Of a stretch of 64,000 nt of DNA, positions 46,291 through 57,369 are shown in pieces. A program made the position numbers and the translations under genes. This DNA is from Romanomermis culicivorax. Taxonomy: Eukaryota; Nematoda; Enoplea; Mermithida; Mermithidae. The stretch covers positions 124,001-188,000 of the forward strand of contig CAWUHX010000242.1 in NCBI GenBank assembly GCA_963922205.1, written 5' to 3'. Numbering within the stretch: position 1 is the stretch's first letter; every line of letters starts with the position of its first letter. Below the pieces are notes generated by a model that ran no database searches, was not told where the DNA came from, and was given only the letters and a program-made list of their open reading frames with translations.

Positions 46291-46964
46291 CCTTGGGAAC
46301 TTTATGTCGTGCGAACTTTCACATTACAAAATGATGAATTTAAACGTGCACATTTATTATCTTGGAGGAGACGGGATCTTTTGAAAAAAAATTCGAGGAA
46401 TCGGGACTTTCGCTAAAACGGCACTTAGTAGATTAAATCTTAAGCACTATTTGAAGAATCGAGACTTTCGAGCAATCCGGACTGTCGGTGAATCGACCCG
46501 CAATCCACTATCAAAAAAATAAGTCATGTGATGAAAGACTGACTTTACACTACTGCTGACTGAGTTTTAACCATACAAATTTAAAATTCAGGATTACGTA
46601 TTACAGAAATTATTACAAGTAGATAATTAGTCATATGAGTATTATTTCACTTTTCAAGATGATTTACTGAATGTTTGTTTTGTCAGTTTTCGAGATCAGT
46701 TCAGATTTATGCAAATCTTTGTGTAAAGAAGACCAACGCGGGAAATACGACTGGTGTAACATTATTCAAGTTCCCACGGGTTATTGCGATTTCAGAATCC
46801 ACACTCGAAGACTAATGTAACGATCCCGTTGCAAAAAATAGGCTGCTTACTGTAATCTAAAAGGACATATTTTTTCTCCAGTGACGACCATCTCAAATGT
46901 TTTCCAAGAGCCTGGTGGAAATTTGGCGACAACACAATTGAGTCTTTTTTCTAAATTTTTGCAG

Positions 46965-47275
46965 GTACACCTACCCATTTTCCTATAGCCGAAAAGGCAC
47001 ACTTTACAGGACTATATGGTCATATAAGTGCCCACCTCAAATGAGAGGCGCTCTTCGGGTGCTTTTTACCGCCTAGTGGAGGCCATATTCCACAGGCTGG
47101 CGTGTGCCTGACAAGCAGGACTTGTTCGGCTACCTACCTCATAATGGAATAGGCCCACCTCCTCATTTGCCGCACTATCGCCAACATGCTGCAGCATTCC
47201 AACCTCACCTACACAATTTATCTACCCCGAGAGGATGAAAGGCTATGTCTGCCTGGGCTAGCTACCAATCAATTT
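46965..47275 (-). repeat. SINE-A copy 4, head-truncated
   Basis: It matches the body of the other copies (TATAGCCGAAAAGGCA, CACAGGCTGGCGTGTGCCTG, GGACTTGTTCGGCTA) but stops before the tRNA-like head at the right end. Confidence 0.55.
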
Positions 47276-47480
47276 TATGCTTTTCTTATGATGCCAAAGC
47301 TAGCCTTATCATTCGGGTAGTGATTTATAGAGTGTAGATTTTTACATGTTGCAGTCTAATCTTTTTTCACGATGCTGTTGTACCCAGTTTATTCTTGAAC
47401 GATTTTAGAAAAAGTACAGTAAACGCGTACACATATCGACCAAAAAGGAATAGTTTTTATCACGAGGTCGACCCGATTTT

Positions 47481-50400
47481 TCAGCATGCCGGAGCTGTGG
47501 CTTGGTCGGGCGATCCACCCGACGGTATTAGTACTTGGATGTTGTCCAAACCGACGGCGCCTTGGTTTTTGCCCGAATTCTTGGCGTACATTATGACCTG
47601 AAAAAAATGTAAATTTCTAAATCCATTCATTTTGCTAGGATTTTGCCAGGATTTGCCAGGATGACCATAAAGTTATGCAGTTTGCTTTGTTTGGGAGGCA
47701 AGAGGGTAAAATTACTGTATCTAACTTCAGTGGGGGCCTAATTCATGGTGTCGTCCACCCGTAAACATCAAAATACCAAAATTTAACCCAAATTTTTTGG
47801 GCATGAGAATAATTTAGGATCAAAAATTGTCAAAACCGTTTGAATATTTTTAGCCTTCGATGAGTAGCTACCACTGTGCTATAACGAGGTGAGAATTAAC
47901 ACCTCAAGTAATCGTCTAATGGATATCGGTTTGTACACCTCAAGATTTTCATTCGAGCAAAAAAATCGATTTTTCATTATATTCAAATTCATGGAACGCT
48001 GATCGCCTTTGCTCCATGATTCGACCTCGTGCATCCGAGGGTCGACTTCGCGCGGTCCTAACGGTCACTAACTAGAAATTGGGTACTTTTTTAGTTCCGG
48101 CCGGACATTTGACGCTAACGGTCCTCCAATTGCGGAAATCGGCGATTTGTACATTTTTGCCCATATTGTAAATACAACTGTTGACGTTGTCGCAGCAACA
48201 TTGTAAATCTATGCCTTCGGTGGCTCTGTAGGCCAAAAATCTGACCACTCGATCTTGATCGAAATTGACGTTAGTTTCCAGGGCAGCGGCGTCGTTCATG
48301 TTGGTCAAATAAGTGGCCATGTAATATTGACCCTCGCCTGTTCAAAAAAAGCGCGCGTTTTTTATATTGTATGTTTTAAACACATTCCGCTAGTATGATT
48401 GATGTTTCATTTTGTTCAGAAATTTCAAACACACCCATTTTTGTAGCGCTCTGGTCACAACTACCCTGACACTGCCAAGCTGTGGGGAAACTTTGGCGCC
48501 ACCCAGGAAACCCTCCAACACTGTCTGCATCAGGGTTCCCATTGTTACCTTGAAGGCGAGGGATATCGTATGCTCGCATTCCCATTCAGCTCTTCAGATT
48601 GATGTTTCATTCAGTCTATCGTTCCAAATCCAATCATTCTTATTGAGGCCGTGGTTGTTGTGGTCACACTCTCTTCTACAGTGGCCAGTTCTGGCACATC
48701 TCCGGCGCCACCCAGGAATCCTTTCAACACTGGTGTCTGTACCAGAAACTCACTGTTGCTCCAAGGAGGAGAGATGTTGCATGCCCGCGTACTCATTCAC
48801 CCTTAGGATTGATGTTTCCCCCTGTCCACTAGTTCTGAACCTGGCCATTTTTGTTGAGCCCTAGTCGGGATAGTCACACCAATCTTGACACTGAAATAGC
48901 TCCAGCGCCAGCCAGGAAGTCCTTCAATAGTGGTGACCACACTAGGTGTCTCCTGTTGCATCAGGAGGGAGTAATATTGCTTGCTCGCGTTTTTTACCTG
49001 CTTTGTCAATGCCGGTGGCCCTGTTTTGGTACTGGCCGCTGACCGTCTGCCATTTTTGGTTCACACCGGGCACATCGCCGGTGGAGATGGCGTCGGTGTA
49101 GGAACATGCACTATCTAGAAAATGGACACAGTTTACTTGATAAGTGAAACACTGTATTTCTTGCTTGATCCATACTCGACTCGAAATTGCATTGAACTTT
49201 AGTGCACACTGGCGCAGCTGTTGTGGCCATAGTCGTCGTGGTAGTGGTCACAGTTGTCGTGGTTACTATAATTTCATACTGTATTTATATACGAGCACAT
49301 TCCGAGTATGCATACTACTTACTGGGGCAAACTTGGGCGTTAACTTTGATATCGTCAATCATAGCCACTGAACCCGACTTTTCCGAGAAACCTGACGCCA
49401 CAATCACAAGCTTAAAATAAGTTTATAATTGCGAAAAATAGAAAAGAAAACGGAAACTATAGTACGTTCATTTTAAAATGATCGATGCAGCGATCCTGTG
49501 GAAGTAGGTATAATGCAAAGAACTAATTGAGCTTATTACTGTAATGAGTGAATAAAATTTCTCGTCCGTGAGCAGTAGACAGAAAAGATGAAATTTTCTT
49601 CCTATAACCACGTTAAATGACCAAAATTTCTCGCTTAACGCAGCCGTCAAACTCAATTCTCTTCAAATCGAATGTGGATAAGTATCGTTATCTTTCTATC
49701 ATTTCGGCACTCTCATTGTTATGGAAAAATTCAGCATTTTCCTACAGTAGACTGCTTTCCACTCAGTGAAAATTGTGTGTCCAATTGAACCTACTTTTTC
49801 GGATGTCGCTGCGTCTGTCATTTCAAAGTAAATGGGCTAGAAAGTATTCCAAAAACGGGACAAATCAAGAGTAAAGAACCTCATCAGATAGCTAACCCTC
49901 AAAAAGCCATTCCTTTTTTATCCTAGTTTCTACCATTCACTCGAAAATGATAATTTTTGCTGTAATTTTATTCTTAAAATTTTAAAACTTTTTGAAATTC
50001 ATGACATTTTCAGAAAGAACTTTTTCAGAGCATTTGAAAATTGTAAATTTAGTTCTGATTAAATAATTTACAATAGAACCGCTATTTAAAAGAAGTTTGA
50101 ATATGCAAATTACGATCTTAGAATATGAAGTTGTGGTAACAGTGAGAAACAGTTCATAAGACAATCCATATTATACCTTAGCCATTATTCTCGTAAATGT
50201 GTTGGGACACCCTGTTCCATATCCTAGCTTTGTGAAAATATAATGTGTTTAATAGCTGAAAATTCTTCAAGATTCAAAACAGCTACTGAGAAGCTTAGAA
50301 TTTCAAGCCAAAAAGTGGGAAAAGATTGTTCGTCTTCTGCTCTCCAGATAAGCCATCTACTCTCACCTTAAAATTTCATGTCTAATAACTACCTTGTACA

Positions 50401-53348
50401 ATACCTATAGATAGTACAGGTACGGTATTAGCTATTGAAAAAATGTTTTACAGTCAATATCAAATTTCTGAGCTTCACAAACGGGTGATCACGGACAGTT
50501 CGTTTCCCGAATTTTGTAAAATTTTCAATAATTTTTGATTGAGAGTTGCAAAACGATCCGAAATTGATTTTAAACTTTTTCATTGGTTTCTTTTTGCTTT
50601 GTTTTTTTGTTTACAAATAAAATACAAAATAAGCTGTGATTTTCAATATGCCCGAAGTTCTGACATATGCTTGAGAATAATGATACTGGAAAGCTAGTCC
50701 TATACCATACTTTTGCGGTTCTCTGTTAAACTCATTGTCACATAGGACCGAAAATCGTGGAAATACTCAACAATGCTTTGTCTTTCTTGACTACAAAATT
50801 CTACAGTAATAGCTTCATGTAAACCTCTTTACCGACAGTACTGATTTTTTTATCTTCTCAATTACAAGTAATTTCAAGTTAAAAATAAATAGGGCGAAAA
50901 ACCCAAAGCCTCAAATGTGCTCCGATTACTGTAAGATTGCACTTCCAGCCGGTTCATTGATTTCAAAAAGTTTTTGGGAGGGTTTAGACCTGACCCCTTG
51001 CAGACTGTCTATTGATCTCGCCTGATCTACATTTAGATTTCAGTTCACAATGCACAATATATTTTAAAGTCTATTACAAAATATTTAAAAAATGATTTTA
51101 ATTCTAACCCGACAATATAGTTAATCATGCTGCAGGACTTGCCTCTCTTTTCATGAAAGATTCAAGGAAAATATTTCATAAATGACAAAGTAGAAAAAGT
51201 CCATGACCCTCGACAGAATTTAGCTTCTATATACGTGTATGCGTTATGCTCACATCCGAAAGTTGAGTGACCGCCGGCAATGTCACAGTATCGGGTCCGG
51301 GACTCGACGATGGTAAAGTTTGACAATTTTGCGGACTAGTGCTACCGTCCGGTTGCGTACAAACTTTGATGACGACGTTTTTGGTGGTCCAGTGACTAAA
51401 ATTATGTTCATGAGTATTAAAGTCATTGGATTTTACAATGAATCAAGAAAAAATTCATTTTTAGGACATCTCTAGAGCTCAAAATATTTTTGAATTTCGC
51501 GATTCTGGAAAGAACTAATTTTTATGATACATCTGAACGTTAAGATATTCTTAACTTTCACAAGCCTGGGAAAAATTCATTTTACAAATAAGTCCAGACC
51601 TTAAAATGTTTGTGAACTTCATGAATCTGGAAAAATTCATTTTCAGAACATGTCCAAACCTTACGATATTTTGAAATCTCAGGAGTCTAGAAAATTCATT
51701 TTTATAACAAGACTGAACCAAACGATATTTTTCAACTTCAGGAATCTGGAAAGAATCCATTTTTATGATATAGCCGGACCTTAAAATATTTTTGAATTCC
51801 ACCAGTCCAGAGAAAAGTCATTTTTTCGACACGTTCAGAGGTTATGAAAATTTTGAAATTCAATTGTCCGAAAAAATTCATTTTTATGACAGGTTTGAAC
51901 TATAATTGTTGGAATTCACGATTCCAGAAAGAATTCATTTTTACGACATGTCCGGAGCTTAGGACTTTGAAGTGCACAAATGTGGAAAAAATTAATTTTC
52001 AGAACACGGTCGAACCTTATGGTATTTCTGTGTTTCAAGAGTTTAGAAAGAAGATTTTTACAACGCCTTACGATACTTTTAAAATTTGTAGTTTAGAAAA
52101 AATTCAAGTTTGCTGTCTGCAAGGAGTCCGAAAATTACGAGATTTTTGAACTTCACGAATTTGGAAAGAATTTTATTTTTACATCACGGCCGGAATTTAA
52201 GATATTTTTGAACTTCCCGAGCCTAGAAAAAACTCATTTTCACTACATGTCCTGTCCATACGTATACAGCATAGAAATTTCAGGTGGGTCAGACGTAAAT
52301 TTTCTTTCAAAAGTGCTCAGAACTCAGTCAAATTTGATCAGAACCATCACGACATTATATTAACTTTTCATCATAAAAACCAAGCCTATGTCTAAGATAC
52401 GACTGATATGTACGTCAAATATTTCAAAAATGTCGTGGTGGTGAAATTTTGAGAAAAATCCGAAATTTTAGTTCAGACGTAAAAATCATATCAAATAATG
52501 CGAAAAACTTTAATTCTACATTCCATGGTAAAAAAATCCAAAAAAATAAAAATTCGGGGAGAGTTAGTCAGGATTTCGCTGGAGGTCAGGCAGGGTCCTG
52601 CTAGGGTTAGGACCCCCTGCGAATTCTCGCAAGAACATGTATGGTCCGGACGTTATACGATACTTCTGAATTGAACGATGAATCTTGAAAACGCCATTTT
52701 TACGACATTCGCTTAAACTAGTCACCTCAGGGAAACTGTTATCGGACCAGTAGTACATGCTATAGAACATGAGACGAATGTGGCCGAATCGCTGGTCGAC
52801 GTTTCGGCGCCGGCTACGAGCCAGTTTCCGGCTGAAAAAAAAGGAAAAAAATTTCTCGATCATATTTTCTCGACGCTAGAAATTTTCTAAACTCACAAGG
52901 GGCTGTGGTCGTGCCGAAATTTTTTTTCAATTTGGCATTTTCGGGCGTTCCGCTGGCCGATTGCCATTTGACCCCCGAACCGCTGGACGCGTCCTTCCAA
53001 CAACATTGACTTGAGAAGTCGCAATTTAAATCGCTGCCCTGACTAATCGGGCCGCCTTTGTAACCGTCCGTACCGTAATCCGTCGTCGATACGTCTTTGC
53101 CGACCAGTCCTGCAAGATTGGTCAAATTTTGTGTATTGAAAATAAAGTATACTGTAAACGTAACGAGGAAAAATATTCACTTTGTATGACGCCCTGAGTT
53201 GGATTAGACGACCCTTTGTTGCAACCGTAAACTGGACGAAAAAAGAAATTTCAAAATTTCGGAAATTTTATGACCTCTCTCAAAAAAAATTCTCACCACC
53301 GGTGAGTGCAACATTGAAAATCAATGCGATCGTTACCCTAAACAACAT
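47481..53348 (-). CDS. secreted protein with two MAM-like domains
   Basis: Nine minus-strand exons join in phase: 53297-53348, 53181-53231, 52897-53109, 52726-52831, 51254-51395, 49323-49410, 48998-49114, 48087-48337 and 47481-47597. The first encodes a signal peptide (MLFRVTIALIFNVALT). Exons 3-6 make one MAM-like domain: LNCDFSSQCCW, then VKWQSASG, GPITVSL, and VAMIDDIKVNAQVC at its end. Exons 7-9 make a second: SACSYTDA, KWQTVSGQ, then GAVGLDNIQV and a final cysteine before TGA. Cysteines at both ends of each domain and the closing DDI/DNI strand are the family landmarks. MAM domains mediate extracellular adhesion or oligomerisation. No membrane anchor is visible, so it is probably secreted. 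The donor after exon 8 (GTACCC) is weak. If unused, the frame ends six codons later at TAG and would omit exon 9. Confidence 0.72.
48395..48990. repeat. three units of the ~190-bp repeat, locus 2 (fills a MAM-gene intron)
   Basis: Three head-to-tail units have GCCACCCAGGAA, AACACTG and TTGATGTTT landmarks, like those at 31575-32110. They occupy almost the whole intron 48338-48997. Confidence 0.6.
49458..49840. mobile_element. MITE copy 2
   Basis: The ends match copy 1 (29228-29563): TCATTTTAAAATGATCGATG on the left, and the inverted counterpart GTCGCTGCGTCTGTCATTTC on the right. The interior is partly alignable (GCTTATTACTGTAAT; TTTTCCTACAGTA). It lies in the MAM-gene intron between 49411 and 51253. 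Confidence 0.65.
51430..52240. repeat. tandem array of ~60-bp units
   Basis: About a dozen diverged units of the form TTTTTGAACTTCACGAATCT-GGAAA-AATTCATTTTTA-GACATGTCCGAACCTTA run head to tail in the MAM-gene intron between exons 4 and 5. Short open frames on both strands reflect the roughly 60-bp, codon-multiple period. Confidence 0.7.
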
Positions 53349-56300
53349 CTTATTATCGTTCTAAGCTATATAAAATGGCTCTATAGCCCTGATTTGTTTA
53401 AGTTATTATTATTATGGCCAGAAGAAGAACGCCTTCACACTTTTTTCGACTTGAAATCCTGTTTCCCATTTCTCCTTATTTACCGTTAATGTCAAATTTT
53501 TGGAGGGCGAACGTTTTTGAATAAGTAGGCAGAGAGAGCGATTTCGTACTACTGTCACTTTTTTTGTGTAGTACTTCGAAAAAGGCGTAAGCGACCCGAT
53601 CGCATCAAAAAACAAAAAAAAGGTGGTGGGCGCCGGCGTGATGTGGGCATATAAATCAAAAAACCTGAATACCTTTGACACTATTACTAGGTCGTTTAGT
53701 TGAGCTGATGATTAATTAATTTTGCGCCGCACATATACATACCAATGCTTAAAATTCTGGTCCTAAATTAGGCGAACAATGGGCCATAACTGTTATACGA
53801 AGACATAACATTTCCGATGCTCATATCTATTTGGAAGCAGCAAATTTTTAACTTTTCAGACCATTTTTGAGTCAATGTACAACATGGAAATTGGGAGGAG
53901 GGTCAGCCACAAATTTTTTTCCCACGTGTGCTTAGAACTCATCCAAAACCGATCAGATTGTTTTAAAACATCGGTTATGACTTTATTTCTCAAAATTTAG
54001 ACCCAGACATAAACGACGTCATTTTCTCAGAGAGATGGGCCCTCAGACTTTGCATCGACATAGGTTGCGGATGAGTGAACAAAAAAAGCAAAGCATATCA
54101 TGCATAAAAATTATGAAAAAATGTTCTCCAAAAAAGTTCAGGGGAATGTTTGAGGATTTTTTTGAGCCGTGCAGGGGTATCCAGGTTCGGTCTAGCCCCT
54201 GCTCCCTATGCGCGTCTATAACCTGCCCTCAGTGCGTCATACACTGATTATGAAAAAGGAAACTCTATTTTTCACAAAAAAATAATAGGAACTATGCTTA
54301 TAGTGTGTTTTTTCAAATTAAACTTTTCTGAAAAAGAGTTGAAAGCTGCTTTATAATGTACGAAGTGTGTCCTTCAGAATTGCATAGTTTACTGTCGTGC
54401 TTAACGAAAGTCTTATCATGTCAACATGGTCTTCTAAAGTAATTTATTCGAAATTACAAATCCTAGATCATTAATTTCAAAAAGTTTGTGAGTTTCATCT
54501 TATGGAATAATATGCCATGTTTTTCCTATAATCTGTGTATTGCAATGCATACAGAAATTGATGAACTAATTTTTTATGTAAATATACAGTTGGATTTTAT
54601 TTCAGTTTCTGATCACTGTTATTTTTGAAGAAAATCATGAGGCTTTTGGATAACTGGAAAATGGAAGAAACAATGGAAAGCATGTCAAGATTGAGACTTC
54701 ACTAGCAGACTATTGAAAGTGAAATGCTCGAAGAGGTACAGAAAATTTTCAGAGATACGTAATCCGAAATTCAATTGGGAACACTTGTTTTCACTCTTAT
54801 CTAGTACCAGAGCTCTTTCAGATTAATTTTGTTGCAAAAATTAAGAAATATGAAGTATAAGTTTAAGGTTTATTATTAAAATTCTGTTTTATTTCTTTCA
54901 GTATACAATAGTGACACAATCGACAATCGCTTTCACTGCAATACTTGAGAAGCATCGAGGCAATAATGGCTGGATGATCCTAATGATTTTAATTTTGTGC
55001 TAACTTTAACAATGAATAGAATAAACTTATATATTCGAAGTTTTGTGAATTGAAATTTACCTTGAAATTGAGAAAATAATGATTTGAGAATACAGAAAAA
55101 TATGAATTTCCGAATTTGAATGATGAATATTTTTGCTTCCTCTTCAAACGAAAAAGTTATTCAATAAATTTTAATCATTTTCTTACTTAGCTATCCAGTG
55201 TCTAATCCATATTATGTCGCTTTCCATTTGAACTCTACTGATAATAGCCGGTATTTTTATTAAACTTGGTGATCTTCCTCTGGAAAAATTTCCCGTCTAC
55301 AGTAAATTCGAGAAACTGCATGGAATATATGCGCTACATGTATCACTTACCTTCAAATCTTTCATGAAAAATAGCATTTGAAAAAACTGACTATATAAAA
55401 CGTCACACTGGGATCAAGAATTTAAACCTTACAAAATAATTTCAAGCAATCAGACAGTAAAAAAGCGATAGCAGTAAATAGTAGTAAAGAATTGTTCATT
55501 CGTGTAAAATTTTACGGAAAATTGAAATGGTAGTGGTAGCTTTTTTTTGAAACGATAGTTTTTTTGGAATGTAGTAAATAGTAAGGTTGACTAAAACTCT
55601 GATTTTGCTTGCAGCAGAAGGGTGTCTAAAACGTAGATGCAGCCGACGGATTCTGATCTGCATATTTCTATTGGATTTTGTCGCATTCCAGTGCCTGAAA
55701 CGTCAGATCGATGGTGAACTTTAATCGCTGAAAAATGGATGCCTAAACTGAGATTAAAGTTGAGCTTGTCTTTCAGACAACTGGAAATCAGTATCCGTCA
55801 TTCGCAATCTAGCTTTCAGTCAAAATCCGCTTCAAAAAATGTGAATTCTGTGTCCACCATCTAGGTCACGTCTTTATGCAACAAAAATCGACATTTTAGA
55901 CACCCGATTCTGCTTAAATCAGCCAAAAACGTACAAATTTGTATCTGCCATTCACATTCGTCGGCGGACTCCGCAAACTAGACTCAGCTAAATAAAAATG
56001 GTGGAAAGCAAGCATTATTACAAATTTTCGAATCTCCATGTCTCACATTAGGACGTAAATTGCAAAAAATGATAATATCAGCTCAAAAGTTATAGCTATG
56101 CATTCTATGCTCATTACTGTAATTACTAAAGCAAATTTGATGATTATGATATGTCGATGGAAAATTCATATTTTTTCCATGGCTGGGAAATATTCAAAGT
56201 TCTCAGGTTCTAGATCAGTTTTGTACAACAAAAATCTTTCAATCCAGCAGCTTCAAGTCCAACCGTTTACTTACTGGATACCCATTTAGTTGAAGCGATC

Positions 56301-57141
56301 GTATTGGTCAAACGCGGAACTGTGAAAACAAAAAAGAAATATAGGCTGATGAATAAGAAAATAAGAACTAAGAAAATTTTGGAGTGATTTGTTATTCTGT
56401 CATTGGCTCCAATAAAGATCTGTAACAGCTTTTAATGGATCAGCCATTTTCCATTTTTGAATTATATTTTACCATTTGGTGCGGTTTTCAGTCATTTTAG
56501 TCGATTTTGATCATCTCTTGTGGTTTTTTCGCTCTTTAACTACTTTGTAGTTTTTTGCGGTTTTTGTCGTTTTTTGTTGGTTTTCACATTTATCACTTTG
56601 CCAACATACACTGTTCCAAAAATTTCCAGTTTTCCCCACTAATAAATCATAGTAGTTACATCTGTGCATAGAGTCTTGTCCTCAGAAGTCAAAAATTGTT
56701 TAGTTTGTTTTGATATTTCATTTTCAACATAGATTTTTTTCTAAATCCCGCATTTTCCATTGATGATCTCTATTAAAATTAGGCTTGGATTTGTTTTCAA
56801 TGCCATAACAACAACGACATCGTTTTTGGAGATGAGGTGATTAACGCTATAGATGACACGCGATTTATTAGCATACTATTATGTAGATGTAGACAAATTT
56901 TCACTTGTGCATTAGATTATTAATTCAACACTCAAATACAAATAGTACTGAAAATAATTGAATTCTATTGTGCAAACAATGGCTTATTTAGCCAAGTCAT
57001 ATTATTTTTGTTTTGACAGTTTTTCGTGCCTTTTGTTACAGTTTTTGACAGTTTTTCTCGATGCATTTTGTTGTTTTTCCCTGAAACCACCTGTGAAAAA
57101 AGATTCTTGGTTTTTGGCCCGTTTTATATCAGCTTGCAGCC
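53349..57141. other. intergenic sequence upstream of the MAM gene
   Basis: It contains the presumed MAM promoter region and AT-rich sequence. No exon, RNA gene or repeat family was recognised, apart from a T-rich GTTTTTTG-like stretch at about 56500-56600. Confidence 0.4.
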
Positions 57142-57369
57142 ATGATATTATTCGGTTTTTTAAATATTTTATGGTTTGTTTGGTTAACCACAATATATGC
57201 TCAAAATGATAATTTGCATTGTTCTGTAAGGCCGGGAGATAAGGTTGGGGATCTACTTAGAGAATTCACCGTGCACTGTAGGCTCGGGGAGTTTCCAGGT
57301 TCAGCTTTTGAGTGTCTGGTTGGAGGCTTTGATTTTATCAAGTGCACGGATAAGGACTGTTGCTTCTAG
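57142..57369 (+). CDS. possible small secreted cysteine-rich peptide
   Basis: 75 residues from ATG 57142. The N-terminal 20 residues (MILFGFLNILWFVWLTTIYA) look like a signal peptide cleaved before QNDNLHC. The mature part of about 55 residues has six cysteines, the last three in KC..KDCCF at the very C-terminus. A TTGCAG acceptor-like site lies 2 bp before the ATG, so cis- or trans-splicing to this exon is possible. The frame ends in TAG. I recognise no family. Size and cysteine content fit secreted effector, antimicrobial or signalling peptides in general. It could also be a chance frame. Confidence 0.4.
   Translation: MILFGFLNILWFVWLTTIYAQNDNLHCSVRPGDKVGDLLREFTVHCRLGEFPGSAFECLVGGFDFIKCTDKDCCF

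Larger units (their letters stand above)
43950..47480. other. intergenic region between LIM-homeobox and MAM genes (convergent)
   Basis: The two genes are convergent here. The stretch holds a tRNA-like sequence on the minus strand (45737-45807), a telomeric tract (46229-46290) and SINE-A copy 4 (46965-47275). A further B-box-like GGTTCGATCC lies on the minus strand near 45970. I see no other exon. Confidence 0.5.

Noticed and set aside
47395-47601. Plus-strand 68-codon frame beginning MNDFRKSTVNAY
   Set aside because: It is the antisense of the last MAM exon. The minus-strand reading has the MAM-end signature and fits the splice phase.
49202-49420. Plus-strand valine-rich frame (AAVVAIVVVVVVTVVVV)
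   Set aside because: It overlaps the antisense of MAM exon 6 and a short GTGGTCGT simple repeat; not a membrane protein.
51551-52149. 83- and 101-codon frames in the MAM intron
   Set aside because: They are products of the ~60-bp tandem repeat, whose period leaves frames open on both strands.
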